Made by a program: the position numbers and the translations under genes. A stretch of DNA of 64,000 nucleotides from Tillus elongatus (Eukaryota; Arthropoda; Insecta; Coleoptera; Cleridae), in NCBI GenBank assembly GCA_964006375.1, contig OZ023264.1, positions 19,239,861 to 19,303,860 on the forward strand, read 5' to 3'. Below are positions 10,886 to 53,487 of this stretch, one piece after another. Below the pieces are notes generated by a model. It had not been told where the DNA came from and ran no database searches. It worked only from the letters and a program-made list of their open reading frames with translations. Each line of letters begins with the position of its first letter. Position 1 is the first letter of the stretch.

Positions 10886-12149
10886 CATGGGCGTGCGGTG
10901 ACATTTGAAATAAGGGAAGCAATTCCCAGAAACTTACATATTTATAGTGTAACTCAATTTTTCTGTCGTTTTTGGAAAATTCGTTAATAATGTCGTCATG
11001 TAACTGTGGATTCTGGGACATTTCCTGGACGAGTTTATTTTCAACTGACAAAATTGAAATTTGGGAAAGTCTTTCCTGTCCTGTTGAATTTCTAACAAAA
11101 CTCTTGATACGTTTCAATGTAGAAAAATTTCGTTCTACAGACGCACTAGTAGTAGGACTTCTTAATACTAATTTACATAATTTGAACACTTCAGAATATG
11201 CATTTTCCAATTTTGATTGTTTTAAGAAAGTCAAAAGTTCACTCGCGTTAGTTTTTGTGTCAATAACATCGGGTTCATAAATGACTGTAAGTTCTGATCG
11301 TAATAAGGCTTTGTCAAAATAATGTCCATAGTGGTGAAATAATGATTTGAATGAATCTTCTGGGAAAGGTATCCCTTATCCCTTTAAATCCTCCAAAATT
11401 ACACAATTCAAGAAATTTCAGGTCACAAAAACGTTAAACTGTTCCAAGTGATTTTTTAAACAAATGTCGTATTTGGCTATTAAAGAAACTAGGTCATGAA
11501 AGTGTCCTCTATTTGCAGACGTAGTTGTTTCGTCATGACCCCTGAAGCCCAATTCATGCTGCGACCAAGAAAACACACAGCATCAATAAGTCTTTTTAAT
11601 ATGTTTATATTTTTATCAACCAGTTCATTGTGTTGGCAATGAATTTCTATCTGCATGTCAACGGCGTATTCAGTTCGCGTTTTTCCAAAGACACTTAATT
11701 TTAAAATGGTCTGTAAATGCGCTTTAGACATAACATGTCTTTGTACTAGTTTATGTAGATTATTCAAGTCGGAAAACGCACTTTTATTCCACACCCCCCT
11801 TTCAGTCACAAATAGACTACAAGATCAACAAAACAGTTTATTCCTGTTTTCACAACCCGTTAACCATTCATATTGTTTATGAGTTTTTCCGCGTTGAAAT
11901 GTCGAAATGGTACATGTTTTAATTCTTGTGTTTAAGTTTTTTAGAGTAGGTTTCGGCCTACCTATATTAATAATAGCAAGTTTTTCAGCAAACAGTAAAG
12001 CTGAAAATCCGTTAGTTATCAAAAAACATACAATACAATCACAGTTATTATTACCACTTGTTTGTAAATCCCCACCCCCACCGTCACCACTGTTAAAAGC
12101 TGATCTACTTGCAGCCATATTAATAATCATAAAATGCCAATGCATTTAA
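10881..12149 (-). pseudogene. hAT transposase (ZMYM1-like), broken
   Basis: N-terminal part 11825-12145 and 11489-11809 encodes a TTF-type zinc-finger region (RPKPTLKNLNTRIKTCTIST, QYEWLTGCENRNKLFC, stop, then HVMSKAHLQT) and runs to LIDAVCFLGR. A frameshift follows, then ELGFRGHDETTTSANRGHFH and DLVSLIAKYDICLKNHLEQF. The catalytic centre is missing: the reading jumps at about 11380 to the C-terminal hAT dimerisation domain (VLRSPTTSASVERNFSTLKR, 11234-10940). Not functional. Confidence 0.75.
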
Positions 12150-12604
12150 CTTACTCGACTGCTTATATCTACGAAATATTCAGACACATTCGCTTTGAAC
12201 GCGCACCCGGTCTTCGTAGTACAACACGTTCTAAAAACACGCGTACATCGCGCCGAGCCGAGGTTTCTTTTATAAAGTTGCCTGCTGACTACGTGTATTT
12301 AACTGAAGTCATTGCATGCATCCACTCGTAGTATCAGATTAGGTTCATGCTGTCCGCATGCGGTCGCATTCACTGGGACGAACGACGTTCTTGCTAGGAG
12401 CGTATATACAAATACAGTATGATGCATAATAAATAATTATGTATGTGAGCTTGTGAAATAAAAATTTTAATAATTAAATTAGTTTCAGAATTCGAAATTT
12501 ACTATTTAAAATACAAAAGGGATTTTAAATAATGCGGTTTAGGTATGTAGTCGTTATTTTAAGGGAAGCAATGCTTCCCTTGCTTCCATGGACCGCACGC
12601 CACT
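10886..12604 (-). mobile_element. hAT-superfamily DNA transposon, internally deleted
   Basis: Ends are inverted copies: left CATGGGCGTGCGGTGA with AAGGGAAGCAATTCCC; right, as reverse complement, TAGTGGCGTGCGGTCCATGG with AAGGGAAGCATTGCTTCCC. The right end is close to the hAT consensus CAGTGGCG. No matching 8-bp target duplication is seen. Between them lies a broken minus-strand transposase lacking its middle. Confidence 0.7.
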
Positions 12605-12857
12605 AAGCAAGTGGGTTATGGTATTGGATTTTCATCAACTTTCTTCAAATTTTAATTATCAACTTCTTTCTTGATTAATAGAACCTCGCTTTGGTATGTA
12701 ACAAAACTTTATCAATATGAAGGCAATATGTGTACGAAATTTCATCAATTTTATTGTTTGTCGAGATATAATTTTTTTACTTTTCGAGGATTTTTGATTT
12801 TTGAAAGATTTCTATGAAAATTCACTACTATAACGCACTTGCTGCGTTCTGACTTTT
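12605..12857. repeat. GCAAGTGCGTTATGG MITE-like repeat, copy A
   Basis: Inverted ends: AGCAAGTGGGTTATGG at 12606 and the mirror CTATAACGCACTTGCTGCG near 12830-12850. It touches the right end of the hAT element. Same family as 13797-14175, 31232-31545 and 55990-56300. Confidence 0.6.
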
Positions 12858-13788
12858 TTTTTCGTCAACTGATCACTTATATTTTGTTTCCTAAATAATC
12901 ATAATTGCTATAAAATACTCTAGTTTACTGAACAATTTATTAATAGTAGGTATATGATTATCGCCAGGAGTCACAGTTTAAGAAATGCTGTAGTTAAGTT
13001 TTTTTTCTAGATTTTGGTACACACTTTAAATCCGACAACACCGCTGTCGTTTAAAGGTGGACAGTCTACGTTGGCGGGGTGCGGTAGAGGGTGGCTATTG
13101 ACATCGCACACCTGCCCGCCAAGAGTTCAAATTATATGTTACCAATAAGGGTGGCAGCTGCCACTTGCTTCTCTTTATTAGTAAACAACAATATGTGTTT
13201 TTTAAAGGAAATATTAATTAATGTGGATGACCTGGCAGCTGATTTATTCCAAGAATGTGAACTTTGATCTTGCCTCATACAAATAGATGCCAGGGTGCCC
13301 AAATCAATTCTCAACAAATTTTATCGTTTCATTATTATTCCATCAGTGGATTGCATCACATGAGTCACTTTATGATTCCATTGAACTTCTTATCTGGTGT
13401 TATGTTTTGACGCTGTCGCATTTATAATAAAAATATTGACATTATTTTTGTTTATTGTCTAACATAACCCAAATAACTTTAATAAGGTAAACGGTATACA
13501 CATAATTTTGTACGTAATAATATAGGTACATAGGTATTATGTAGGTAACAGAAACTTTGTTTGTTTACATCATTTTTCTTCTGGCACAGCTATCTACTAC
13601 CTATATGTGTACAGCTGCAAGTTAACAATTTCAAGAAAAAACCTTATCTTGTTTCCTACTTTTAAATATTATGGTACCTGGGTATAATTAGTAAAACAAA
13701 CATAGGTACCTTTTGTAATCATTTTAAGTAAAAACTTAATGAGATATGTTTTACAAATGAACTTCGATAAAACTTGTTCATGGATATT
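12858..13788. other. intergenic, no gene recognised
   Basis: No coding sequence, repeat module or RNA gene seen between the two MITE-like copies. Confidence 0.4.
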
Positions 13789-13899
13789 AAAAAGCCCGGA
13801 CGCAGCAAGTGCGTTATGATAGTGAATTTTCATAAAAATGTTTTAAATGGCAAATATGTGTTTTTTGTTAAGAAAACATACATCAAATTAGGTTACCAG

Positions 13900-13903
<4 letters not shown>

Positions 13904-13978
<75 letters not shown>
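13904..13978. repeat. (TA)n microsatellite
   Basis: Pure TA inside the hairpin section of repeat copy 1. Confidence 0.95.
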
Positions 13979-13981
<3 letters not shown>

Positions 13982-14381
13982 AAAATAATGTAGGTACCAA
14001 ATTTCATCAAAATAATTTTATTGTTTAAAAATATTAAAAAAAATTTCGAAAATAAACTTAAAATGTTCCCGAAAAAACTAGCTTCCTGGCCACGAACCTT
14101 ATAGGTTAATAGCAAATTGAGCCATTCAAATTTGAGGCATTCAATAAAAATTCGCTACCATAACACACTTGCTGAGTTCCGAATGTATTTTCTTACAAAC
14201 ATGCATTATAATTTCGTGGTCTAAATTCCATACATTTAAGGCTGGCTCAGAACTGACACTGCTAGGGGAAATCCGTCTGTGTAATTATGAGAAAACATTG
14301 TTTAATCTATTTCAACTGAGCAGATTTTCCTGGTTAACGAACTTATCCAAGCCACCCATTATTTTTTGAGTTATCGGTGTG

Positions 14382-14487
<106 letters not shown>

Positions 14488-15239
14488 ATATAAAAATTCA
14501 AACCGACCCCGGATATGTGTTCTCTGGGGCCTAATTACTGCCAATTTGAAGGAATTTTTTCAAAATTCAAAAGTCGAGATCTCCTCAATAGTGAATTTTT
14601 TTTAAAGAAAATTCACTAAAAACATTGTCTTAGTTAGTCTTTCGTATAATACATAATTAATGCTAATGATTTTTCGATTACTGAACTTAACAAGCAGTTC
14701 TGGAAGATTTTTTTTTTGCTCGGACTGGTGTAGTTAATACTTATTGAATGAAGTTTTTCTCGAATACATTTTTATGTGTGGATCAAGTTGGAGTAGGTAG
14801 GTACATACTATGCCATTTTCATTTTAAAACATTTCGTTAAAACTGTCCTACCTATTCAGATTGGGTTCTGTAAGTTATATTAAATACCAACAGCTAAACG
14901 CTTCTCTGTATTAAGGGTTGCATAGCGGTCATGATAATATGTAGTAATTTATAAAAATAAACCTAATTTTTGGCGAGAATTCAGATCCACATCAGCCACA
15001 GCATACATATACCAGGCAACCAATCAGAAACCAGATTGAGAATTCAGCGCCAGTAATTGTACCGCCCACTTTCAAATTGACAGTTTATTTGATTTGAATT
15101 TTAGCGCGCTACGGTATAGTTTTATTTTTAATAAAATTACCTCTGTACTTATTAATTTGTATATTGAATCTAGTTCAGAGTTAAAAACCAACTCGTCATT
15201 AGTCACCAAGTGAATATTGGAACCTGTGATGAGCACTAA

Positions 15240-15619
15240 CAGGGTGCCCACTCGTCTGGAAAATCGGGAAGTGCAGGGAAAAATTTTGTCAAGGAAATCA
15301 GGGAAAAATTGAGAAGAATTGTGAAAATTGACTAAGAGTCAGGCAGTTTTGTCCTTGCAAGGGAAACATTATTTGTTTTCGTTTTATGATAAATAATTAA
15401 GACACAAAGATAGGTGCATATTTGTATAAGTAGCGTTTTCGTCTATCTGTAAGACATATTTATGTGTATGTTTTATAAATGTAGTTTTAGGGAAGTGTGT
15501 TTTCCACCATGAGGCGAAGATCTAACTGTACTCTGTAGTAGTGTGTCACACATTTTGGGGGTATATTATAGAATGTCAAAGTCAGGGAAATTGATATGCT
15601 GTTTTTAGTGGGAACTCTG
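15240..15619. mobile_element. MITE, CAGGGTGCCCACT ends, 5-bp target duplication
   Basis: Starts CAGGGTGCCCACT and ends AGTGGGAACTCTG. Subterminal GGAAAATCGGGAA and GTCAGGGAAATT are also inverted. Flanked by ACTAA at 15235-15239 and 15620-15624, a perfect target duplication. Confidence 0.7.
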
Positions 15620-15629
15620 ACTAATAAGT

Positions 15630-15766
15630 ACACTTGGAGAACTCAAATCACCTAACACATCTTTTTAAAGATTTTTCATCCTCTGATATGACGTTAACTT
15701 TCTTGGTTAAACCATCGTCAGGTCTTTAAAAAAATGTGTTTTGGTGATTTGGGTTCTCCAAGTGTG
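15630..15766. mobile_element. small palindromic MITE, ACACTTGGAGAAC ends
   Basis: Left ACACTTGGAGAACTCAAATC, right GATTTGGGTTCTCCAAGTGT. The arms also share CACATCTTTTT/AAAAATGTG. A partial second copy lies at 18400-18507. Confidence 0.7.
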
Positions 15767-16487
15767 CATATGGTCAGTTATTTTTTAGTTCTTTAATCTA
15801 GTTTGTAAATTAGGATACTCTGAATAAATGAGGCACGGTTATGGAAAATACATTATTATTATGTAGTACCCATACCCATAGGGCAATGTTATGACAAATT
15901 CTTCTATAATATATTATGTGAGAGTATTTTTATGAACAGGGTTTAATAATGGACAAATTGTTAATACATACTAAGAAAATTGGGGATACTCCTTTTTAAA
16001 GTCCAGATTCAAAGATAGCAGAAAAGTAGTCTGGACACAGATAATTATGGTTACAAATTTCGATAAAAACCTTTTAAAACCCGAATATCACCTGCACTTG
16101 CACCTTTACTACAGACTATAATTTATCCGTTTATCGATTTATTGGCTGAAGAGGAATATCTTTTCAAAAATTCAGTTTGGCATAATTTTACCGAAACTGA
16201 AAGAAAGGAGGATAAAGGAAATTTTTGATAAAGTTGAATGGTATTGCAAATGAATGGAAAATTCATTTTGAAATAAATATTGGAGGTAGCTTCTATTTTC
16301 TAAATTCGGATGAAACAGTAGAAATGCATATGTAACATGTCTTTAATGTTCCGAAGCTATTTTTTTAATAAAATACGGGCCTATTCGGGTAGTATCGGAG
16401 ACTCCCCGACTACGAATTTTATATCTGTTCCTGATTGGTTATTTGTAACTCCTATGCTGTGACTGATGTGGATCTGAATTCTCGCTA

Positions 16488-17989
16488 ATTTTTGTTAAGT
16501 GAAAATTTTAACTGGTGATAAATACGCTTTGGGAACCCTATTCAAAATGAAACATTCTTTAAACTTGACAACTGTTTGGTTAACAATGTTAACTTCTAAT
16601 AAGTACCTGCTTAACCTCTACGTACCCCGTAGCCGCAATATTGTATATCGGTAATAGACAAAGAGGTTGGTAATAGAACATTTTCTTATATTCGTAGAAT
16701 GGGATGTATTCTATTCCATTATATCCTGCTTATATATTTTTAATTGTGTCAATTAGATTACGCATGGGTTTGTTGAAACAAGAAGTTGAATTTAAAACAA
16801 ATGTTTTCTGCTGGTGCAGTTATAAAATAAATTTTTATTAATAAAAGTGAAATAATGAACACCACAGTATCATTTTGATTTAGTTTTTTTTTCTCCCTCA
16901 GGGCTAGTCCGCGGCTTTGCCGTCCCGATAGCACTGCATGATTTAGTTATTGGTCACCATTATATTTTATTAATTAAAAAAAAACTTAACACGAACTTAT
17001 CCTATATATTTGTAAAAATACCTTGTTATTCCCTAGCCAATAATAATAAAACAAAATTATATTTGGCACGTGTACGTTATTATTATTACTTATTACTATA
17101 TGGCATCTACGATTTCATCCCATACCACGCTAAATATAAATATAATATACCATTTTTAATGTGAAAACGTAATGGGATTATCATTCCGTATATTATTTTA
17201 TATTTTATATGAATCCGTATGATCCGAATATTTACAACGCTAATATTGACAATTAGCACCGGCGGAGGGGATTTCCAGGTTATGCCATGCGCAGAGCGCG
17301 AGTGTACACGCTACTCTGTGCCAAATAGCTACCAGTGGTCAAATTAAACTAGGAGAGAGAGAGAGAGAGAGATGAGGCTGTTAGATTTAGAGATATTGGT
17401 ACATAATGAAACGTAGTTCTAGATTGCTTTTAAACAAATTGAATCACTGTCGTTAAATTTTTTATTTATTAGTATAAATTCGCATGCTAATATTTCGCTC
17501 TTTTGGGCGCAAATTTTGTCCCGGTATGAGCAAAGAAATGGTTCAGGGCTGACAATTTAAAAAAATAAACTAGAGTCGTCGTGACAACATACTACCTGGT
17601 CCTGCACCGAGATGGCGTCCTTGTCGTATCTCACAATGTCTGAGCTTTTGCAATAAGTTCCATTGTTTTGATTTTTATCTACGATTTCTTTAAATGGCAT
17701 AGCGGTACAGATAACGTCATCTGTCTTTGGCTAACATTGTAGATATTGTATTACAGAATCTGTAGTGATGTCGAAGATTATTTTATTATTGATTTAGAGG
17801 ATTATTTTATTATTGATTTCGAATAAGTTTATTTTCCTTTGATCAAACGACTTGAAAATTGGTACACAACCACGTCTGTCTATGTTCTTTTAAGTTGTAA
17901 ATTTTTGTTTCAATCACGTAAAAAATTTGAGAGATATTGCGTTTTAAAAAATATCTTTTAATTTTTTATTAAGAAAAATTGGCCGTTAA
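16488..17989. other. intergenic, no gene recognised
   Basis: Contains TCAGGGCTAGTCCGCGGC (16900-16917), close to the 3' end motif of the I/LOA-like LINE (TCAGGGCTCGTCCGCGGC, 43455-43472), preceded by a T run: a short solo 3' tail of that LINE on the minus strand, about 16886-16945. A (GA)n tract lies at 17355-17373. No coding sequence seen. Confidence 0.45.
17355..17373. repeat. (GA)n microsatellite
   Basis: About ten GA units. Confidence 0.85.
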
Positions 17990-18085
17990 GATATGATGAA
18001 CGAACTTATCCAAGCCATTAGCAAAATAAGGGTAACAACCAAATTTGGTCCAAATCAGTAAAGTATTTTTTGAGTTATCGGTTGG

Positions 18086-18181
<96 letters not shown>

Positions 18182-18310
18182 ATTTTATCTCACAATGGAA
18201 ATGGGTTCCAGAGGCCCTAATTCGTGCTCAATAGACGAAATTTTCCGAACGTGTCACCATCGTACCTCTCTATTAGTGAATTTTCTTAATGAAAATTCAC
18301 TAAAATACAA
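17990..18310 (+). repeat. microsatellite-anchored repeat, copy 2 (partial)
   Basis: Tail module ACGAACTTATCCAAGCC and TTTTTTGAGTTATCGG, (TA)n 18091-18178, then a diverged end module (AAACATTTTATC, GGCCCTAATTCGTGCTC) and terminal hairpin TAGTGAATTTTCTT..AAAATTCACTA. The hairpin start section is absent. Confidence 0.6.
18091..18178. repeat. (TA)n microsatellite
   Basis: TA with one early interruption (TATATACATA). Confidence 0.95.
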
Positions 18311-18399
18311 TACACAAAAAATTCGTCTGCGATTTAGTCTCCCTCTCGGTATCGGTATCTACCTAAAACTCAGTATATAAGATAAGGTGATGTTTATTA

Positions 18400-18507
18400 G
18401 TAAGCAGTTTAGAATTGCTCATCCTCTGACGATGCTAACCTTGTTAGTGAAACGATTGTCAGGTCTTAAGAAAATGTGTTGTGGTCATTTGGGTTCTCCA
18501 AGTGTAT
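18400..18507. mobile_element. partial copy of the ACACTTGGAGAAC MITE
   Basis: Carries the inner part and right arm (CATCCTCTGACGATG, GTCAGGTCTTAAGAAAATGTG, GGGTTCTCCAAGTGT) of the element at 15630-15766. The left arm is missing. Confidence 0.55.
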
Positions 18508-18582
18508 TTATCAGTGGTCATCACAGGTTTTAATCTTAACTTAGTGAATGTTAACTTCATTAGACGATGAATAATGGTAGTA

Positions 18583-19908
18583 AATGTGAACTGGGTTGGA
18601 TGCGCTAGAGAGGAGGTCATTGATGTGGAGAGGTAACAAAGTAGGAGCTAAAGCTGAACCTTGAGGGACTCCTGCATTAATTGGATATAGTTTAGAGGAA
18701 TGGTCATCCACGAAAACAGAGATGCTCTGGTTGGAGAGGAAATTTGCTGTCCAGGTACAGAGTTTTGGTGGTAGGCCATAGGCCGGAAATTTATTGAGCA
18801 ACGCTGCGTGCCAGACCTGGTCGAATGCTTTGGATATGTCTAGAGCGACAATCTGGGATTCATCGTGTAGTTCCATAGAGTTGTTCCAAGAATGGGTCAC
18901 AAAGGAAAGGAGGTCGGCAGTTGATCTGCGCTGACGGAATACATACTGCCTGTCGTGGATTAGACTGTGTTTTTCAAGAAATTTTACTAATTCGGCGTTT
19001 ATATACTTTTCCATCACTTTAGAGACGACTGAAAGGAGAGAGATAGGTCTGTTGTTGCTAGGAAGCGCTTTGCATCCTTTCTGGGGGACGAGTTATACTC
19101 GAGCGGTTTTCCAGTTACTAGGAAATATGCCTGTATTATAAGATGTCTGAAACAGACGAGTCAGGACAGGAGCAAGTTCGGGTGCGCATTTTTGAGAACA
19201 ATTGCTAGGATCTCGTCAAGGCCAGGGGCTTTCCTGGTATTAAGAGAAGAGATCATCTTTCGTACCTTTTTAGTTTTGAAACTGATATCCGTCATTTTAT
19301 GCGCGACATTGGGGACTGTTGGTGGTGGGTTGAGAGTAGAATTGCCGGCGAACAATGAGGCAAAAAGTTCAGCCTTGCCCAGAGCGGTAGAAACAATTTC
19401 ATTCCCTGAAACAAGAAGTGGGAACGTGCTTTTGCAGAAATTATTCCAAATAGATTTAGCAAGAATCCAGAAGGGTTTACTGCCGCTGGAGCTTGGGAGG
19501 GCTTTGTTTTTGACGTGGTTAAATGCTTGACGGTTTTCTTGACTGGGATTGTGTAGAAGCGTTTTGGGAGCTTTGACCTTTTCAAGTCTGGCCTTGTCAC
19601 AGGATTTAGAGAACCAAGGCTTTTGAGTGGCTGAAGAGGTTTTCTGTGTACGTGGAATAAATAATTCCATGCCAGCTTGGATAATTTCTGGGACGTTTTG
19701 TGAGATATCAGAGGGGTCAGGATGAAAGAAGCAGACAGGCGCCCATGGAAATGAGGAAAAGTAATCCCGAATTTCGTCCCAGTTTGCGGAGTTGTGGTGC
19801 CAAACGATACGTGGGTGTGATGACTGTGTGACCTCGGGTTGCATTGCGCAGGAAGGAGTGACCATGCCGTGGTCTGAGCGACCAAGGAGGGCGGTGACTG
19901 ATGTCTTA
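18583..19908 (-). pseudogene. CR1/Jockey-like LINE family A, copy a (truncated at both ends)
   Basis: Minus-strand reading from the end of the endonuclease (VTPSCAMQPEVTQSSHPRIV) through the linker and RT (RKAPGLDEILAIVLKN, HDRQYVFRQRRSTADLLSF, ISKAFDQVWHAALL, AGVPQGSALAPTLLPLHIND). Homology ends just before the catalytic box, so the 3' end is lost as well as the 5' end, unlike ordinary 5'-truncated LINE copies. A frameshift lies near 19160. Confidence 0.8.
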
Positions 19909-20441
19909 TATGTATGAGAGAAATAAAGAGTTTTTTCCTAAGTACGATATTTTTACTTAGCAAACATGTTTCCATATAGCTAGTCAACAAAATTCTAGTA
20001 AATTAAAAAGATAAAACATTATTTCAGGTAAGCAAATGAATTACATGTTCCTACTGTAACCTATAATGAAGTGATTGCAATTATATCTTAATCCTGTAAG
20101 TTGGGAGAGCAAGTACTACTAGATGTTAAATATACTTTTGTCTTAGCATGGTAGTATAAGTCTGGTCCCAGGAGGATGAAAATAAACCTGCTTTACGACT
20201 ATGACTTTTGGTGAGTGTGTGCGTGTGTGCATACCTCTGGTCTTGGGTATGTGTCTCTGGGCCACAAGTTTAAACTTTTTGTGCAAGTGAAAAAATGTTT
20301 TTCAAAATTTCATTGTTCGGTTGGATGCGATTTCATGTTAAAATTAAACAACAAAATAGAAGGAAATATAATTTATTTACAAACCATATACAAAGATGAC
20401 ATAATATTTATAGGATATTAAGGACACAAAGTAATACATAT
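19909..20441. other. region downstream of the olfactomedin gene
   Basis: No gene or repeat recognised. Confidence 0.4.
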
Positions 20442-20447
20442 TTTATT
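20442..20447 (-). terminator. polyadenylation signal AATAAA of the olfactomedin gene
   Basis: AATAAA on the minus strand, about 80 bases past the stop codon. A second copy lies near 20367. Position fits a short 3' UTR, but cleavage cannot be seen from sequence. Confidence 0.5.
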
Positions 20448-20528
20448 ATAAAAACTATTTACATATACGATTTGTGTAATAAACGTTTACATTTTGATTT
20501 GATTTTGACTATGACATCCAATATAATA

Positions 20529-50986
<30,458 letters not shown>

Positions 50987-51519
50987 CTGCAAACAAGTTG
51001 TACAGTTTTTATTTGAATACAGATAAGTTCAAATACAGAGGTAGAGACTTTGTCTTTGGCTTCACGTCTGATGATGCTATAAAAGGCGGAATCAGTTGCA
51101 GGTCGGGTCAGGATGGGTTATTTCATGATATAGGTCAGGGATGGATCATTAGGATCCGCCCTCGTACAATTGAAAAAGTATGTACGAAATAACATTTAAC
51201 GAATGAACGAAAATTTAAACCTCCAATGGCCAGACGCTTCTTTAGGTTTTAAACTTTTGGGTAATATAACTCCGTTCTAATTCAGTGAGTTATTAAAATA
51301 GCATCATTGAATTCTCTCCAATGTTCAATAAGCGTTAATTAATTTCGTGATCTGGTTAACTAATTTTTATAATTAAAATTTGAATTATCGCCCAATATTC
51401 TTCGCTTCTCCAGACGTCAAAGTAAAAGTGCTTTAATTTTATCGCCTCACGTGGCAGATACTCACCCTAAGTAATAATTAATAACTTAGTAATTGACCAT
51501 CATTGCTATTAGTAATCGC
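50987..51519. other. olfactomedin intron upstream of exon n-3
   Basis: No upstream exon found; nothing recognised. Confidence 0.4.
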
Positions 51520-51671
51520 TATTAGAAAATTAGCATGGAAAAATTGCTAACGAGGAGAGGGACTTTTATATTTGAAAAAATGTCTAAAAATTATAGCGAA
51601 CTAGCCCCCCTAGAATCTATATTCGGTGTCAGTTTCAGTTTTTATTTGTTTATGAAAACTGAAACTGACTC

Positions 51672-51739
<68 letters not shown>
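51520..51739 (-). repeat. microsatellite-anchored repeat, copy 6, inverted, with (TA)n
   Basis: AATTGCTAACGAGGAGAGGG, AATTATAGCGAACTAGCCCC, GGTGTCAGTTTCAGTTTTTA, then (TA)n 51675-51739. The end module is diverged and no tail module is seen beyond the TA. Confidence 0.55.
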
Positions 51740-51742
<3 letters not shown>

Positions 51743-53487
51743 TACAGTCACACGTGCGTTTTCGCTATTCCCGACCAATGAGGAATTTGCACATTTTTTC
51801 ATACTCCTCTTATTCAATTCACATTGTATAAAAACAATTGCCATATAAAATTAAAATTTTTAAATAATAGTTTTCATGTAAAAAAATATAGAAAATCAAA
51901 ATAATTGTCTCCGCGCCAAAACGCAGCCGTAAATAAAGACGGCCTACTGTGACGTCACGATCCGGTATCGGTCAAACGAGTCGTGTTTATGCGACTTACG
52001 TGTGCCGGATAGTTATTGTTATCAATTTATATTATTGTTAATATCTATATACTCGTATTATTTTAAAAACTGTAGAGTCTTATAGTATGGGTACAGAAGG
52101 TGGATTTGTTCAAGGACAATCTTATAATTTACCAAACATCTATGTACCATTTTTTGTTGGATGCAGGAGGGGGAAATGCTCATGCAGACCCCATTCACGG
52201 CCCCGTAGGTTCCGTGGGATATCGAGGTACTGTGAGACTGTACTCTGTACTTTGGGCACTATCCAGCACTTATAATATTTATGTCCATGCACTGTTATCT
52301 CTTTCGCATTCTCTTATTGTGATTCTGAATCTGCTGAAGTCATCACACAGTCACGCACTAAACTAGATTAAACACGACTTACTACCTTTGAACCTATATT
52401 ATACACTTAACACCAAAACTACTTAAAATTATGATACAACTGCTCAGAATTCGATGCAAACACAAACGAAAAAAAAACAACGTTAAATGGTGATGCCCGC
52501 GTAAAACGCAGATGTACCGGATCGTGACGTCACAAACCTCTTCACCAATCAGATCGCGTTTTTGCCCACGCTGTCTTTTTGAATTATATTCAATATTTCA
52601 ATAATTAATTACTAATTAGTGGTTCACTTTAAGGGGGGTTTACTTGTAGACATATACTTTTAGAGTATTTTGCTGTACTTTAAATACGTTTTTCATCAAA
52701 AGTAAATTATATGCAACTTCCTCATTCACTGGTAGACTAGTGTTGCATTTGGGGCTAACTTCCAATTGAAACCAAAACCTCCTTGAATTCTCATGCCATA
52801 TATGTGAGATTTTTAGATTCAAACAAATATTCATAATGTCTGTGGTATCAATAACAACACAATCGTTTACATAAATGTAAGTTTTAGTTTGGCAAATTTC
52901 CGCTAGGTGCAAATAATTTGGTTGGTAATACCGTTTGGACACAACCTATGAAAATTGCATCCTGCACAAGAACAAGTTTAAAACTTCTTTGTTAAATGAT
53001 GCACTGTAAAATGGCAATTTTCTAGTATTTTGATATATAAGCGATCTTGATGAAATTTTGCATAACTACGTAGTTTGGTGCGTAGATGACGAAAATGACA
53101 AAGAAAATAAGGGCACACGCATATTTTTCCAGGTATCGTCATTTTTCCGACAAAAACTTTATCTTTTTCATGATGATGTTTTTCGAACTTTGACATTATA
53201 TTCTTCGCTCATTATCACTGTAATATAATATATTATTATATAATAAAGAATAGCACCCAATTGTAACGTACCTGTTTGATAGTTTCCATTTTTTGTATAT
53301 AATTTTCTCAAAAAATAAGAGAATCCACACGAAAGTGCATTTGGTATGTAAATGTCAAATTTAATATTGTTAAAACCGCAAAAAAATCATGAGTCGCAGC
53401 CATGTTAATTGCAGTCACAAGCCATGTTAATTACCATCGCGAGATGCTCGTGCAAATTCGTGTTGGTTAAATTTGACATTTTTAAAA
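51740..53487. other. intron or intergenic, no gene recognised
   Basis: A 100-codon minus-strand frame at 52640-52942 has no recognisable motif. Sequences around 51925-51965 and 52495-52530 share CGTGACGTCAC/GTGACGTCAC and AAAACGCAG in inverted order: short inverted ends (AAACGCAGCCG / CGTAAAACGCAG) suggest an old small DNA element of about 600 bp. Confidence 0.35.

Larger units (their letters stand above)
14973..16487. mobile_element. 1.5-kb non-autonomous DNA transposon with about 54-bp TIRs
   Basis: Left end 14973-15027 and right end 16431-16487 are inverted copies: GCGAGAATTCAGATCCACAT and, on the right, ATGTGGATCTGAATTCTCGC, continuing to AACCAATCAG/CTGATTGGTT. No ORF. It contains two smaller nested elements (15240-15619 and 15630-15766). 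Superfamily not assigned. Confidence 0.7.

Noticed and set aside
52640..52942. 100-codon minus-strand frame upstream of the olfactomedin exons
   Set aside because: No motif and no acceptor/donor pair in the required phase 1.
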